DNA from: Methylibium sp035762065
GTDB taxonomy: Bacteria > Pseudomonadota > Gammaproteobacteria > Burkholderiales > Burkholderiaceae_C
NCBI RefSeq assembly: GCF_035762065.1
Contig: NZ_DASTPW010000051.1
Coordinates: 27,200-91,199 of the forward strand
Direction of reading: 5' to 3'
DNA length: 64,000 nucleotides
Shown: positions 8,441 through 17,356 of the stretch, in pieces
Position numbering within the stretch: position 1 is the stretch's first letter
How the letters are laid out: the number at the start of each line of letters is the position of its first letter
Translations under genes and position numbers: made by a program
The notes under the pieces: model-generated
The model's database searches: none
Seen by the model: the letters and a program-made list of their open reading frames with translations, nothing else
Told to the model about the DNA's origin: nothing

Positions 8441-9172
8441 TCAGTCGAGGAGCGGGCGCAGCGCGGCGAACCAGCGGTCGGCCATCCATTGCGATCCGGT
8501 GGTGGGGTTCGGGTGGACGCCGTCGAGCGTCCAGCGGCTGTCGAAACCGCTCGCGTGGTCGACGACGATCACGCGCGAGCGCGGCGTGTCGTGCTCGCGC
8601 GCCCACCGTGGGATCGCCTCGTTCAGCGCGCGCACATCGACGCCGTTGGCCATCGGCACGATCTGCGCAACGAGCAGCGTGACCTGCGGGTTGCGCTCGC
8701 GCGCCGCCGCCAGCACCGCCCCATAGGCTTCGAGGATCCGCGCCGGCGCGATGCCGCCCCAGCGATCGTTGGTGCCGAAGTGCATCAGCACGATGTCGGG
8801 CGCATCGTTCTGCGGGCCGAACCAGGCCTGCAGGTCGCGCCGGTCGCCCGCGAGTCCACGGCGCGACGGCTCGCCGGTGCCGGCCGGCTTCAGCAGGTCG
8901 GTGACGCGGTAGCCGCCGTGGCCTTCGTGGTTCCAGTCCTTGCCGGGCGGCGACAGCGGGCCGCCGCGCGAGCCGACGAAATCGACGTCGAGCCCGAGCT
9001 GGCGCAGTCCCGCGTAGAGCAGATCACGCCAGCAGCAGGCTTCGGTGATGGAGTCGCCGAGTGGCATCACGCGGATCGGGCGCTCGGCCGCGCGCGATGC
9101 CGCCGCCGCGCAGGCGAGCGCGAGCGTGAGGCCGAGGGCGGCGAAGCAGCGGGGCAGGAAGGGCGGCGTCAT
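8441..9172 (-). CDS. Secreted SGNH/GDSL hydrolase (carbohydrate-esterase-like)
   Basis: SGNH esterase of 243 residues with a signal peptide (about residues 1-28, ending near AASRAAE). It has the block I motif MPLGDSITE, Gly in the GYRVTDLL region, the block III motif FGTND and the C-terminal LDGVHPN with the catalytic Asp and His. The GDSITE/GYRV combination resembles carbohydrate esterases of the CE3-like group that de-acetylate glycans. I chose MTPPFLPRCF because it leaves a typical signal peptide; upstream in-frame codons up to 9268 add only a low-complexity stretch. It lies directly upstream of the acyltransferase gene, so acylation and deacylation of one envelope glycan is possible (inference). 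Confidence 0.78.
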   Translation of the reverse strand: MTPPFLPRCFAALGLTLALACAAAASRAAERPIRVMPLGDSITEACCWRDLLYAGLRQLGLDVDFVGSRGGPLSPPGKDWNHEGHGGYRVTDLLKPAGTGEPSRRGLAGDRRDLQAWFGPQNDAPDIVLMHFGTNDRWGGIAPARILEAYGAVLAAARERNPQVTLLVAQIVPMANGVDVRALNEAIPRWAREHDTPRSRVIVVDHASGFDSRWTLDGVHPNPTTGSQWMADRWFAALRPLLD

Positions 9173-9275
9173 CGGGGCGGCGCGGCCGGCCCGGCCGGCA
9201 GCGCAGCGAGCCACGGCAAGCCGGCGACCTGCCCGGCCCGCCGCGCCCGTCGATGTAATCAGACGCAAGCTGCCG

Positions 9276-9295
9276 GCGCCCCGGCCCTGGGGCGC
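9276..9295 (-). terminator. Possible terminator hairpin after ligA
   Basis: A perfect 7-bp stem (GCGCCCC with GGGGCGC, 6-base loop) lies about 50 bases after the ligA stop, with further pairing possible outside it. No T-tract follows on the minus strand, so intrinsic termination is uncertain. The rest of the 174-base gap between ligA and the SGNH gene shows nothing recognisable. Confidence 0.3.
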
Positions 9296-9346
9296 GGCCG
9301 GATGTGCGTTACAGCACGGTACGCATCGGCCGCCTCGCGGCGGTGT

Positions 9347-11416
9347 TCAGCGCTTCGGCAGCAGGGCCAGCAGGCCGGCTTCGTCGATCACCGGCACGCC
9401 GAGCGCCTGGGCCTTGTCAAGTTTGCCGCCCGCTTCGCTGCCCGCGACCACGAATCGCGTCTTCTTCGACACCGCGCCGGCCACCTTGCCGCCGGCCGCC
9501 TCGATCAGCGCCTTGGCGTCCTCGCGCGACAGCGTGGAAAGCGTGCCGGTCAGCACGAAGGTCTGGCCGGCCAGCGGCTTCGGCGTGGTGTCGGCCTCGC
9601 CTTCGTGCTCGTCCCAGACGATGCCGCAGCGGCGCAAGCCTTCCACCACCTCGCGGTTGTGGGGCTGCGCGAAAAAGGTTCGGATGCTCTCGGCGACGAT
9701 CGGCCCGATGTCGGCGACCTCCAGCAACTGCTCGACGCTCGCGTCCATCACCCGGTCGAGCCTGCCGAAATGCCGCGCCAGGTCTTTCGCGGTCGCCTCG
9801 CCGACCTGGCGAATCCCCAGCGCGAACAGGAAGCGCGCCAGCGTGGTGCGCTTGCTGCGCTCGATCGCGTCGACCAGGTTGCGCGCGCTTTTCTCGGCCA
9901 TGCGCTCGAGGCCCGCCAGCGTCGCGGCGTCGAGTCGGTACAGGTCGGGCAGCGTCTTGACGTGCGCCGGCCGCTGTTCGCCATCGGCGCCCTCGCCGAC
10001 CAGCTGCTCGACCAGCCGGTCGCCCAGGCCTTCGATGTCCATCGCGCGCCGCCCTGCGAAATGCAGCAGCGCCTCCTTGCGCTGCGCGGCGCAGAACAGG
10101 CCGCCGGAGCAGCGGTAGTCGATGCTGCCGCGTTCGCGCACGACGGCGCTGCCGCAGATCGGGCATTCCCGCGGCATCGCGAAGTTCTTCGATCGGGCCG
10201 ATCGGGCACCGGGCACGCGGCCGACGATCTCCGGGATCACGTCGCCCGCGCGCCGCACGATCACCTGGTCGCCGACGCGCACGCCGCGCCGGCGCAGGTC
10301 GAAGCGGTTGTGCAGCGTCACGTTGCTGACGGTGGTGCCGCCGACGAACACCGGCTCCAGCTTCGCCACCGGCGTCAGCTTGCCGGTGCGGCCGACCTGC
10401 ACCTCGATCGCCTTCAGCCGCGTCGTCTGTTCCTGCGCCGGGTACTTGTGCGCGACCGCCCAGCGCGGCTCGCGTGACTTGAAGCCGAGCTGCGCCTGCA
10501 GCGCGCGGTCGTCGAGCTTGTAGACGACGCCGTCGATGTCGAAGGGCAGCGCGTCGCGCTTCGCGGCGATGCCGGCGTGGAAGGCCGCGAGCCCTTCGCC
10601 GCCCTCCGCGACCCGCCAGTCGTCGTTGACCGGCAGCCCAAGCGCCTTCAGTGCTTCGAGCAGCTTCGACTGCAAGGGCGGCGCGTCCCAGCCGTCGACC
10701 GCGCCGAGCGCGTAGGCGAAGAAGGACAGCGGCCGCTGTTTCGCGATGCTCGCGTCGAGCTGCCGCACGATGCCGGCCGCGGCGTTGCGCGGGTTGACGA
10801 AAAGCCGCGCGCCGGCCGCGCGCTGCCGCTCGTTGAGCGCCTCGAAGGCATCGCGGCGCATGAAGACCTCGCCGCGGACCTCCAGCACCTTCGCATCGAC
10901 GCCGGGCAGGCGCTTCGGGATCGACGCGATCGTGCCGACGGTGTGCGTCACGTCCTCGCCGGTCTCGCCGTCGCCGCGGGTCGCGGCCTGCACCAGCCGT
11001 CCGCTTTCGTAGCGCAAGCCGATCGCGAGGCCGTCGAACTTCAGCTCGGCGCAATAGGCGAGCGCCGGTGCGTCGTCGGCCAGCTTCAGCGCGCTGCGCA
11101 TCGACGCATCGAAGCGCAGCGCGCCGGCCGCGGTGGTGTCGGTCTCGGTCTTGATCGACAGCATCGGCACCGCATGCCGCACCGGCTGCAGGCCTTCGAG
11201 CACGCCGCCGATCACGCGCTGCGTCGGCGAGTCGGGGGTGATCAGTTCGGGGTACGCGGCCTCGATCGCTTCGAGCTCGCGAAACAGCGCGTCATAGTCG
11301 GCGTCCGGGATTTCCGGCGCATCGTGGGTGTAGTAGCGCTCGGCGTGGTGCTTGATCTGCGCGCGCAGCGCCAGCGCGCGCCCGGTGGCTTCGGCGAGCG
11401 ACGACGGCCCGACCAT
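9347..11416 (-). CDS. ligA: NAD-dependent DNA ligase
   Basis: Essential ligase of 689 residues that seals nicks with 5'-phosphate and 3'-OH ends during replication and repair, using NAD+. In order: N-terminal Ia domain with conserved YYTHDAPEIPDADYD; adenylation domain with active-site Lys126 in ELKFDG; OB-fold; four-Cys zinc finger (CPICG ... CSGGLFC); helix-hairpin-helix domain; and a C-terminal BRCT domain beginning near PLAGQTFVLTGTL. Length is normal for bacterial LigA. It is the third gene of the smc-zipA-ligA block typical of beta- and gammaproteobacteria and starts four bases after the zipA stop. Confidence 0.97.
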   Translation of the reverse strand: MVGPSSLAEATGRALALRAQIKHHAERYYTHDAPEIPDADYDALFRELEAIEAAYPELITPDSPTQRVIGGVLEGLQPVRHAVPMLSIKTETDTTAAGALRFDASMRSALKLADDAPALAYCAELKFDGLAIGLRYESGRLVQAATRGDGETGEDVTHTVGTIASIPKRLPGVDAKVLEVRGEVFMRRDAFEALNERQRAAGARLFVNPRNAAAGIVRQLDASIAKQRPLSFFAYALGAVDGWDAPPLQSKLLEALKALGLPVNDDWRVAEGGEGLAAFHAGIAAKRDALPFDIDGVVYKLDDRALQAQLGFKSREPRWAVAHKYPAQEQTTRLKAIEVQVGRTGKLTPVAKLEPVFVGGTTVSNVTLHNRFDLRRRGVRVGDQVIVRRAGDVIPEIVGRVPGARSARSKNFAMPRECPICGSAVVRERGSIDYRCSGGLFCAAQRKEALLHFAGRRAMDIEGLGDRLVEQLVGEGADGEQRPAHVKTLPDLYRLDAATLAGLERMAEKSARNLVDAIERSKRTTLARFLFALGIRQVGEATAKDLARHFGRLDRVMDASVEQLLEVADIGPIVAESIRTFFAQPHNREVVEGLRRCGIVWDEHEGEADTTPKPLAGQTFVLTGTLSTLSREDAKALIEAAGGKVAGAVSKKTRFVVAGSEAGGKLDKAQALGVPVIDEAGLLALLPKR

Positions 11417-11420
11417 CGTC

Positions 11421-12548
11421 CTAGCTGAACAGCCGGCGTGCCGCCGGCGAGCCGGCCGCGAGATCGCGCTCGGCCAGCGCCGTGTAGAGGCGTTCGAGCT
11501 CCTTGCCGATCGACTCGAAGGCGGCGGTGTTCAGCGCCTGACCGCGGTCGTCGAGCAGGCTCGCGTCCAGCGCCAGCGACAGCGCCTCGCCGGCCGCGCA
11601 CCAGGCAACGAAGGGCTGCTCGTCGCGCGCCGTCTGCGGCGCGTCGAACACGAGGCGCAGCTCGCGCAGCGGCGCGTTCTGAGGTTCTTCGGCAAGCGCG
11701 GCCTGCGCATCGAACTGCAGCAGCAGCACCGGCGGCGCGCCCGTGTCGGCCGCCGGCAGCACCAGCCGGCCGGGCAGCACGCCCGGCACGAAGCCGTGGC
11801 GCTGCGCGTGCTGCTGCACATAGCCAAGCGTCCACGCGGCGCGGCCGCAGGCCAGGCGCATCACGAGCTGCGCGTCGTGGTCGGCGGCGAAGGCGTCGAG
11901 TTCGCGGGCGCGCGCGACCGCATCGAGCATGTCGGGGAAATCGACCGCGGCGCCGAGGCCGTCGGCGAAGGCCTGCACCTTCTGCACGAACTCCGAATAC
12001 TCGATCTCGTTGAGCGCGCCCGCACGGTTCGCAAGCTGCACCCCGGCCTGGAACTCGCCGTAGCGGCGGCCGGGCTGCAGCGTCTCCCAGGTGCCCGTCT
12101 CGGTGTCGAGCCCTTCAATCAGCAGCGGCTTGTTGCCCGCGCGGCGTGTCGCCGGCAGGTGCGCGATCGCGGCCTCGCCGGCGATCGGCTGCTCGATCGT
12201 GAGCTGCGCGATCGCGTCGAGCAGCGCGTCGAGCGCCGGCGCGGTGCGCACGAGCGGCCGCGGCGGCGCGACGAAAGCCGGCTCGATGCGCTCGGGCGCG
12301 CCGGCCTCCGCCGGCGGCGCGTCCGCCTCCGCGCGCAGCACCTCGGCGACGACGCCCTCGCCGTCCATCGGCGCCATCGGCCCGAGCTGCGGCTCCACCA
12401 GCTCGCCCGGCTCGACGCGGCCCGCTTGCAGCGGCGCCGCCGGCTCCGCGCGCGGCTTCGTGCCGCGCAGGCGCCATGCGGTGTGGGCGCCCAGCCCGGC
12501 GAGCAGCAAGGCGCCGAGGATCGCCAAGCCCGCCTGCAAAGAAGTCAT
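11421..12548 (-). CDS. zipA: Cell division protein ZipA-like, C-terminal FtsZ-binding domain
   Basis: Inner-membrane division protein of 375 residues. ZipA tethers FtsZ to the membrane. It shows a single N-terminal membrane anchor (residues about 5-20), an acidic/proline-alanine linker, and a C-terminal domain (about residues 230-370) resembling the ZipA FtsZ-binding fold, including RLVLPAADTGAPPVLLLQFD. Sequence identity to E. coli ZipA appears low, and the assignment rests partly on the smc-zipA-ligA order. I chose MTSLQAGLAILG as start because the anchor follows at once; an upstream ATG at 12578 would add 10 polar residues. A dispersed repeat lies just upstream. Confidence 0.78.
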   Translation of the reverse strand: MTSLQAGLAILGALLLAGLGAHTAWRLRGTKPRAEPAAPLQAGRVEPGELVEPQLGPMAPMDGEGVVAEVLRAEADAPPAEAGAPERIEPAFVAPPRPLVRTAPALDALLDAIAQLTIEQPIAGEAAIAHLPATRRAGNKPLLIEGLDTETGTWETLQPGRRYGEFQAGVQLANRAGALNEIEYSEFVQKVQAFADGLGAAVDFPDMLDAVARARELDAFAADHDAQLVMRLACGRAAWTLGYVQQHAQRHGFVPGVLPGRLVLPAADTGAPPVLLLQFDAQAALAEEPQNAPLRELRLVFDAPQTARDEQPFVAWCAAGEALSLALDASLLDDRGQALNTAAFESIGKELERLYTALAERDLAAGSPAARRLFS

Positions 12549-12583
12549 CCGACGACCATTCGGAAACGGCCGAACCACAAGCG

Positions 12584-12656
12584 GCCGCCGCGGATCCGGC
12601 TTCGCCGGTCCGCCAGCGGCGCCCCCCTGGGGGGGAGCGGCGAAGCCGCAACGGGG
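12584..12656. repeat. GC-rich dispersed element, copy 1 (between smc and zipA)
   Basis: A ~73-base GC-rich segment that recurs almost identically at 46519-46592 in the same orientation. It contains nested inverted repeats: CCGGC/GCCGG, GCCCCCC/GGGGG and GCGGC/GCCGC. It fills most of the 118-base smc-zipA gap and so lies in the probable leader of zipA. It resembles palindromic intergenic (REP/BIME-like) elements of Burkholderiales; I cannot count genome copies from here. Confidence 0.8.
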
Positions 12657-12666
12657 GGGGTCAACA

Positions 12667-15600
12667 TCAGGCGGCTTCGGCCATCGAGACCGCTTCGTCC
12701 ATGTCGACCGCCACGATGCGCGAGACGCCCTGCTCCTGCATCGTCACGCCGATCAGCTGGCCCGCCATCTCCATCGCGATCTTGTTGTGGCTGATGAAGA
12801 GGAACTGCGTGCCGAGCGACATCTGCTTGACGAGCTTCGCGTAGCGGTCGGTGTTCGCGTCGTCGAGCGGCGCGTCGACTTCGTCGAGCAGGCAGAACGG
12901 CGCCGGGTTCAGCTGGAAGATCGCGAACACCAGCGCGATGGCCGTCAGCGCCTTCTCGCCACCGGACAGCAGGTGGATCGTGCTGTTCTTCTTGCCGGGC
13001 GGCTGCGCCATCACCTGCACGCCGGCGTCGAGGATCTCGTCGCCGGTCATCACGAGCCGGGCCTGGCCGCCGCCGAAGAGCTCCGGGAACATCCGGCCGA
13101 AGTGTTCGTTGACGATGTCGAAGGTGGACTTCAGCAGATCGCGGGTTTCGAGGTCGATCTTCTTGATCGCGTCTTCGAGCGTGGTCATCGCGTCGATCAG
13201 GTCGGCCGATTGCGCGTCGAGGAAGCCCTTGCGTTCCCGCGCGGCGCCCAGCTCTTCGAGCGCCGCGAGATTCACCGCGCCGAGCGCGGCGATCTCGCGG
13301 TTGATGCGGTCGATCTCGCCCTGCAGCCCCTGCAGCTTGACGCCGCCGGCTTCGACGGCCTGGCCGAGCACGACGAGATCGACCCCGGCCGCGCTCAACT
13401 GCTCCATGTACTGCGCGCCGCCGAGCTGCGCGGCCTGTTCCTCGAGCTGCAGCTTGCCGATGCGCTCGCGCAGCGGATCGAGGCTGCGCTCGAAGCCCAG
13501 GCGCTGCTCGTCGGCGCGGCGCAGCCGGGCGGTCAGGTCGTCGTAGCCGCTGCGCATCGCGCCCAGCGCCTGCTCGCGTTCGAGCTTCACGGCGAGCGCG
13601 GCCTGCAGGCCGCTTTGCGCCGCGGTGTCGGTCAGGCGCGCGAGCTCCTCGCGCAACTGGGCGGCGTTCGCCTCGTTCGCTTCGACCTGCGCGACGGCCG
13701 TCTCGATCGCGCGCGCGAGTTCGCCCTGCCGCGCAGCCAGCGAGCGCGACGCGAACTGCGCTTCCTGTGCCTCGCGTTCGAGCCGGCGCTGCTGCTCGCG
13801 CGCCTGGCCGAGCACGCGCTGCGCCTCGATCACCGCCTCTTCGAGCTCGGCGTGCTTCTGCTGCTCGTCGGCCAGCGCCATGTCGAGCTCCTCGAAGCGC
13901 GCCTCGCCGACGCTGCGGCGTTCCTGCAGCGCCTCGAGGCCGGCGTCGATCTCGGCGAGCTCGTCGTCGATCTGCGCACGGCGGGCGCCGGTGGCTTCGA
14001 CGAGCTGGCCGAGGCGCAGCACCTCGACCTGCAGGTCGTGCAGCGCCGTCTGGCCCTCGCCGGCTTCGCGCCGCGCGCCGGCCAGCCGCGCTTGCGCATC
14101 GGTGCAGGCGGCCTCGGCCCGCACCAGCGCCGAGCGCGAGCCGTCGGCGATCAGCGACTGCGCCCGCAGCTGATCGACCAGGCTTTCGATCTCCTGCGCG
14201 CGGGCCAGCAAGCCGGCCTGCTCGGAGTCGGGCGCGTAGAAGCTGACCGCGAAGCCGCTGACCGCATGGCCGGCGCGGGTGAGGATCACCTCGCCGTGGC
14301 CGAGCCGGCCGCGCTGCGCGAGCGCCTCGTCGAGCGAGGCGGCCGTGTAGACCCCTTCCAGCCAGTCGTCGAGCAGCGCACCGAGGTCGACGTCGCCGAC
14401 CGGCTTGAGCAGGCTGCGCAGCTTCGGCAAAGGCTGCGGATTGCCGGGCGCCTGCTGCGCGCTGGCGGGCACCGGAGCGTGTCGGTGGTCGCCGCCGGAA
14501 CGCGTGTAGAACGCGAGCCGCGTCGGCGGCGCATCCGCCTCGAAGGCGCGGGCCGTCTCGATGCGGCCGATCTCCAGCGCCGCCAGCCGTTCGCGCAGTG
14601 CGGCTTCGAGCGCCGGCTCCCAGCCGGGCTCGATGTGCAGCTTGGTCCACAGGCCGGCGAGGCTGTCGAGGCCGTGCTTGGCGAGCCAGGGCTTGAGCTT
14701 GCCGCCGGCCTGCACGCGCTCCTGCAGTGCGCGCAGCGCGTCGAGCCGCGCGCTCAGCTCGGCGTGCCGGGCCGATTCGGCGTTGGCTTCGTCTTGGCGG
14801 AGCCGGCGCTCGTCTTCGAGCCGGGGCAGCGCCTCGCCGGCCTCCTCCAGCCGGGCGTTCAGCTCGGTCTGGCGCGCTTCGCGCTCGGCGTGCCGGCCGC
14901 GCAGCGACGCCAGCCGCGCTTCGTCGGGCGCGGCCAGTCCCTGCTTCTCGGCCGCAAGGCGTTCGCGGCGCTGATGCAGCGAGCGGGCCTGCTCGTCGAT
15001 GCCGCGCGACTCGGCCGCGAGCAGCTGGATCTGCTGCTGCACCTGCTGCGCCTTGCTGCGCTGCTCGTTGCTGCGCGCCTGCGCGGCCTGCACCGCCTCC
15101 TCGATCGAGGGCAGCGCCTGCGACTGGTCCTCGGCCTGAGCGGCGAGCGTCGCGGCCTGCTCGTCGGCTTCGGCGATCCGGCCGTCGAGATCGGCGCGCT
15201 CGGCCTCGGCCTCGCCGCGGCGGCGGCTCCAGTCGTCGTTCTGCGCGGCGATCGCCGCCAGCCGCGCCTCGGCACGCTCGCGGCCTTCGACGACGTAGCG
15301 GATGCGCTCCTCGAGCCGGCTCACTTCGGTCGCAGCTTCCGCGAGGAGACCTTGCGCGGCATGCAGCGTGTCGCCGGCGTCGTAGTGCTGCTGGCGCAGC
15401 GTCTCCAGTTCGGCCTCGACGTGGCGCAGCTCGGCGACGCGCGCTTCGAGCGCGTTGCCGGCCTCGATCGCCGCGAGCCGGACGCGCTCGTGCTCGGCCG
15501 AGGCGTCGCGATGCTTCAGGAACCACAGCTGGTGCAGCTTGGTCGTGCCCTGCTCCTGCAGGCCGCGGTAGCGGCTCGCGACCTCGGCCTGCTTCTCGAG

Positions 15601-16221
15601 CTTTTCGAGGTTGGCGTTCAGCTCGCGCAGGATGTCGTCGACGCGCTGGAGGTTTTCGCGCGTGTCCTTCAGCCGGTTCTCCGTCTCGCGGCGGCGCTCC
15701 TTGTACTTGCTGACGCCGGCGGCCTCTTCGAGGAAGAGGCGCAGCTCCTCGGGCTTGCTCTCGATGATCCGGCTGATCGTGCCCTGGCCGATGATCGCGT
15801 AGGCACGCGGCCCGAGGCCGGTGCCGAGGAAGACGTCCTGCACGTCGCGCCGGCGCACCGCCTGGTTGTTGATGTAGTAGCTGGAGCTGCCGTCGCGGGT
15901 CAACACGCGCTTCACCGCTATCTCGGTGAACTGGTTCCAGGCACCGCCGGCACGCGCCGCGCTGTTGTCGAACACCAGCTCGACGCTCGCGCGCCCCGCC
16001 GGCTTGCGCTGCCCCGAGCCGTTGAAGATCACGTCCTGCATCGACTCGCCGCGCAGCTCGCTGGCCTTGCTCTCGCCGAGCACCCAGCGCACGGCATCCA
16101 TGATGTTGGACTTGCCGCAGCCGTTCGGGCCGACGACGCCGACCAGCTGCCCCGGCAGCTGGAAGTTCGTCGGGTCGGCGAAGGACTTGAAGCCGGAAAG
16201 CTTGATCGAGTTGAGGCGCAT
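12667..16221 (-). CDS. smc: Chromosome segregation protein SMC
   Basis: Structural-maintenance-of-chromosomes ATPase of 1184 residues, which with ScpAB forms the condensin that organises and segregates the nucleoid. The N-terminal head has Walker A GPNGCGKSN and DAVRWVLGE. Long coiled coils flank a hinge at roughly residues 500-650. The C-terminal head has the signature LLSGGEKALTAIAL and Walker B CLLDEVDAPLDDAN. The start MRLNSIKLSGFKSF is universal in the family; the frame stays open upstream but without homology. It is the first gene of the smc-zipA-ligA block and is divergent from queF across a 159-base gap. Confidence 0.97.
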   Translation of the reverse strand: MRLNSIKLSGFKSFADPTNFQLPGQLVGVVGPNGCGKSNIMDAVRWVLGESKASELRGESMQDVIFNGSGQRKPAGRASVELVFDNSAARAGGAWNQFTEIAVKRVLTRDGSSSYYINNQAVRRRDVQDVFLGTGLGPRAYAIIGQGTISRIIESKPEELRLFLEEAAGVSKYKERRRETENRLKDTRENLQRVDDILRELNANLEKLEKQAEVASRYRGLQEQGTTKLHQLWFLKHRDASAEHERVRLAAIEAGNALEARVAELRHVEAELETLRQQHYDAGDTLHAAQGLLAEAATEVSRLEERIRYVVEGRERAEARLAAIAAQNDDWSRRRGEAEAERADLDGRIAEADEQAATLAAQAEDQSQALPSIEEAVQAAQARSNEQRSKAQQVQQQIQLLAAESRGIDEQARSLHQRRERLAAEKQGLAAPDEARLASLRGRHAEREARQTELNARLEEAGEALPRLEDERRLRQDEANAESARHAELSARLDALRALQERVQAGGKLKPWLAKHGLDSLAGLWTKLHIEPGWEPALEAALRERLAALEIGRIETARAFEADAPPTRLAFYTRSGGDHRHAPVPASAQQAPGNPQPLPKLRSLLKPVGDVDLGALLDDWLEGVYTAASLDEALAQRGRLGHGEVILTRAGHAVSGFAVSFYAPDSEQAGLLARAQEIESLVDQLRAQSLIADGSRSALVRAEAACTDAQARLAGARREAGEGQTALHDLQVEVLRLGQLVEATGARRAQIDDELAEIDAGLEALQERRSVGEARFEELDMALADEQQKHAELEEAVIEAQRVLGQAREQQRRLEREAQEAQFASRSLAARQGELARAIETAVAQVEANEANAAQLREELARLTDTAAQSGLQAALAVKLEREQALGAMRSGYDDLTARLRRADEQRLGFERSLDPLRERIGKLQLEEQAAQLGGAQYMEQLSAAGVDLVVLGQAVEAGGVKLQGLQGEIDRINREIAALGAVNLAALEELGAARERKGFLDAQSADLIDAMTTLEDAIKKIDLETRDLLKSTFDIVNEHFGRMFPELFGGGQARLVMTGDEILDAGVQVMAQPPGKKNSTIHLLSGGEKALTAIALVFAIFQLNPAPFCLLDEVDAPLDDANTDRYAKLVKQMSLGTQFLFISHNKIAMEMAGQLIGVTMQEQGVSRIVAVDMDEAVSMAEAA

Positions 16222-16294
16222 CTTTCTGGACGTTCCCGAGGCGCGCATCGCGCTGGACCGGGTGACCCCCGAAAGGCCGATCCAAGAATGGCAA

Positions 16295-16314
16295 AACCGG
16301 CTTGGGAGCCGGTT
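16295..16314. promoter_or_regulatory. Perfect 8-bp hairpin in the smc/queF divergent gap
   Basis: AACCGGCT and AGCCGGTT flank a 4-base loop. On the minus strand the stem is followed by TTGCC, a short T-run, so it looks like a weak terminator or attenuator 74 bases upstream of smc. It could also be a palindromic operator. Promoters for smc and queF must lie in this gap (16222-16380), but none is convincing by eye. Confidence 0.35.
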
Positions 16315-16380
16315 CTCGATGGGCGCGGAGGATAGCATCGCGCCCCTCGCGAGACGCCTCGCGCCGCCTGCAGCAAGCCG

Positions 16381-16833
16381 ATGTCCCGCCCCCGTTTACA
16401 GCCCACCGAACGACCGCTTCCGCCGAACCCGCCGAGTGCGCCGTCGAAGGAGCTGCATGTGTTCGCGAACCCGGAGCCCGGCCGGGACTACCTGATCCGC
16501 TTCGACATCCCCGAGTTCACCTGCCTGTGCCCGCTGACGGGCCAGCCCGACTTCGCGCACTTCATGATCGACATGGTCTGCGACGCGCTGTGCGTCGAGC
16601 TCAAGAGCCTGAAGATGTACATGTGGAGCTTCCGCGACGAGGGCGCCTTCCACGAAAAGGTCACCAACGACATCCTGACGAAGATCGTCGCGACGACGAA
16701 GCCGCGCTATGCGCGCATCCACGCGCTGTGGTTCGTGCGCGGCGGCATCACGACCACCGTGGTGGCCGAGCACCGCAAGAAGGGCTGGAAGGCGGCGCTG
16801 CCGCTCGACCTGCCGGTGCCCGCGGGGCGCTGA
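16381..16833 (+). CDS. queF: NADPH-dependent 7-cyano-7-deazaguanine reductase QueF
   Basis: Short (type I) QueF of 150 residues, which reduces the nitrile preQ0 to preQ1 in queuosine biosynthesis for tRNA. The family signature FTCLCPLTGQPDF holds the catalytic Cys50 that forms the thioimide and Asp57. The NADPH-binding QueF motif ELKSLKMYMWSFRDEGAFHE (residues 73-92) ends in the substrate-binding His-Glu pair. An unusually proline-rich N-terminal 20 residues precedes the core. It is a single gene divergent from smc, ending 15 bases before the convergent MarR-family gene. Confidence 0.95.
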   Translation: MSRPRLQPTERPLPPNPPSAPSKELHVFANPEPGRDYLIRFDIPEFTCLCPLTGQPDFAHFMIDMVCDALCVELKSLKMYMWSFRDEGAFHEKVTNDILTKIVATTKPRYARIHALWFVRGGITTTVVAEHRKKGWKAALPLDLPVPAGR

Positions 16834-16848
16834 AGCGCCCCGATCCGG

Positions 16849-17337
16849 CTATTGCTGCGCCGCGTGCCCCAGCAGCGAGCCGCGCAGCGACTGCAGCGTC
16901 TGCGTCAGCGCCTGGCGTTCGCGCATCGTGCAGCCGTCGGCGTCGGCGATCTCGCCGACGATCGCTTCGGCCCGCGCCGCGAGCTCGCGGCCGGCACGGG
17001 TGAGCGTCACAAGCACCAGGCGCTCGTCGGCCGCGCTGCGGGTGCGCTCGACCAGGCCGAGCGCCTGCATCCGCTTGAGCAGCGGCGTCAGCGTGCCCGA
17101 GTCGAGTGCGACGCGCTCGCCGAGTTCGCCGATCGACAGGCCGTCGTACTCCCACAGCGCGAGCATCACGACGTACTGCGGGTAGGTCAGGCCCAGGCGC
17201 GCGAGCAGCGGCCGGTAGACCTTGGTCATCGCGAGCGACGCCGAGTACAGCGCGAAGCACAGCTGCTGATCCAGCGACATCTCGGGGCGGATCAGCGGCG
17301 CGGAGGTGGGGAGTTTGCGAGGGGTGGCCATGGTCAT
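16849..17337 (-). CDS. ohrR: MarR-family regulator, OhrR type
   Basis: Winged-helix repressor of 162 residues. OhrR senses organic hydroperoxides through an N-terminal cysteine and normally controls the ohr peroxidase gene. The diagnostic segment DQQLCFALYSASLAMTKVY contains the reactive Cys (residue 27), followed by LGLTYPQYVVMLALWE and the recognition region LDSGTLTPLLKRM. A second ATG (17331) could be the start. No ohr gene lies nearby, which is unusual. A TTGNNNNCAA palindrome 20 bases upstream may be its own operator. It is divergent from dapC. Confidence 0.85.
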   Translation of the reverse strand: MTMATPRKLPTSAPLIRPEMSLDQQLCFALYSASLAMTKVYRPLLARLGLTYPQYVVMLALWEYDGLSIGELGERVALDSGTLTPLLKRMQALGLVERTRSAADERLVLVTLTRAGRELAARAEAIVGEIADADGCTMRERQALTQTLQSLRGSLLGHAAQQ

Positions 17338-17356
17338 CGACAGTTGCGCCCAAGTC

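Noticed and set aside
11421..12548. Calling the smc-ligA middle gene a plain hypothetical protein
   Set aside because: The N-terminal anchor, acidic linker and C-terminal fold region together with gene order fit ZipA, though identity is low.
12091..16335. A 1414-codon open frame on the plus strand antisense to smc and zipA
   Set aside because: It is very rich in Arg/Ala/Leu/Gly with no family motif, while the opposite strand encodes SMC and ZipA with full motifs. Long antisense frames are expected at this GC content.
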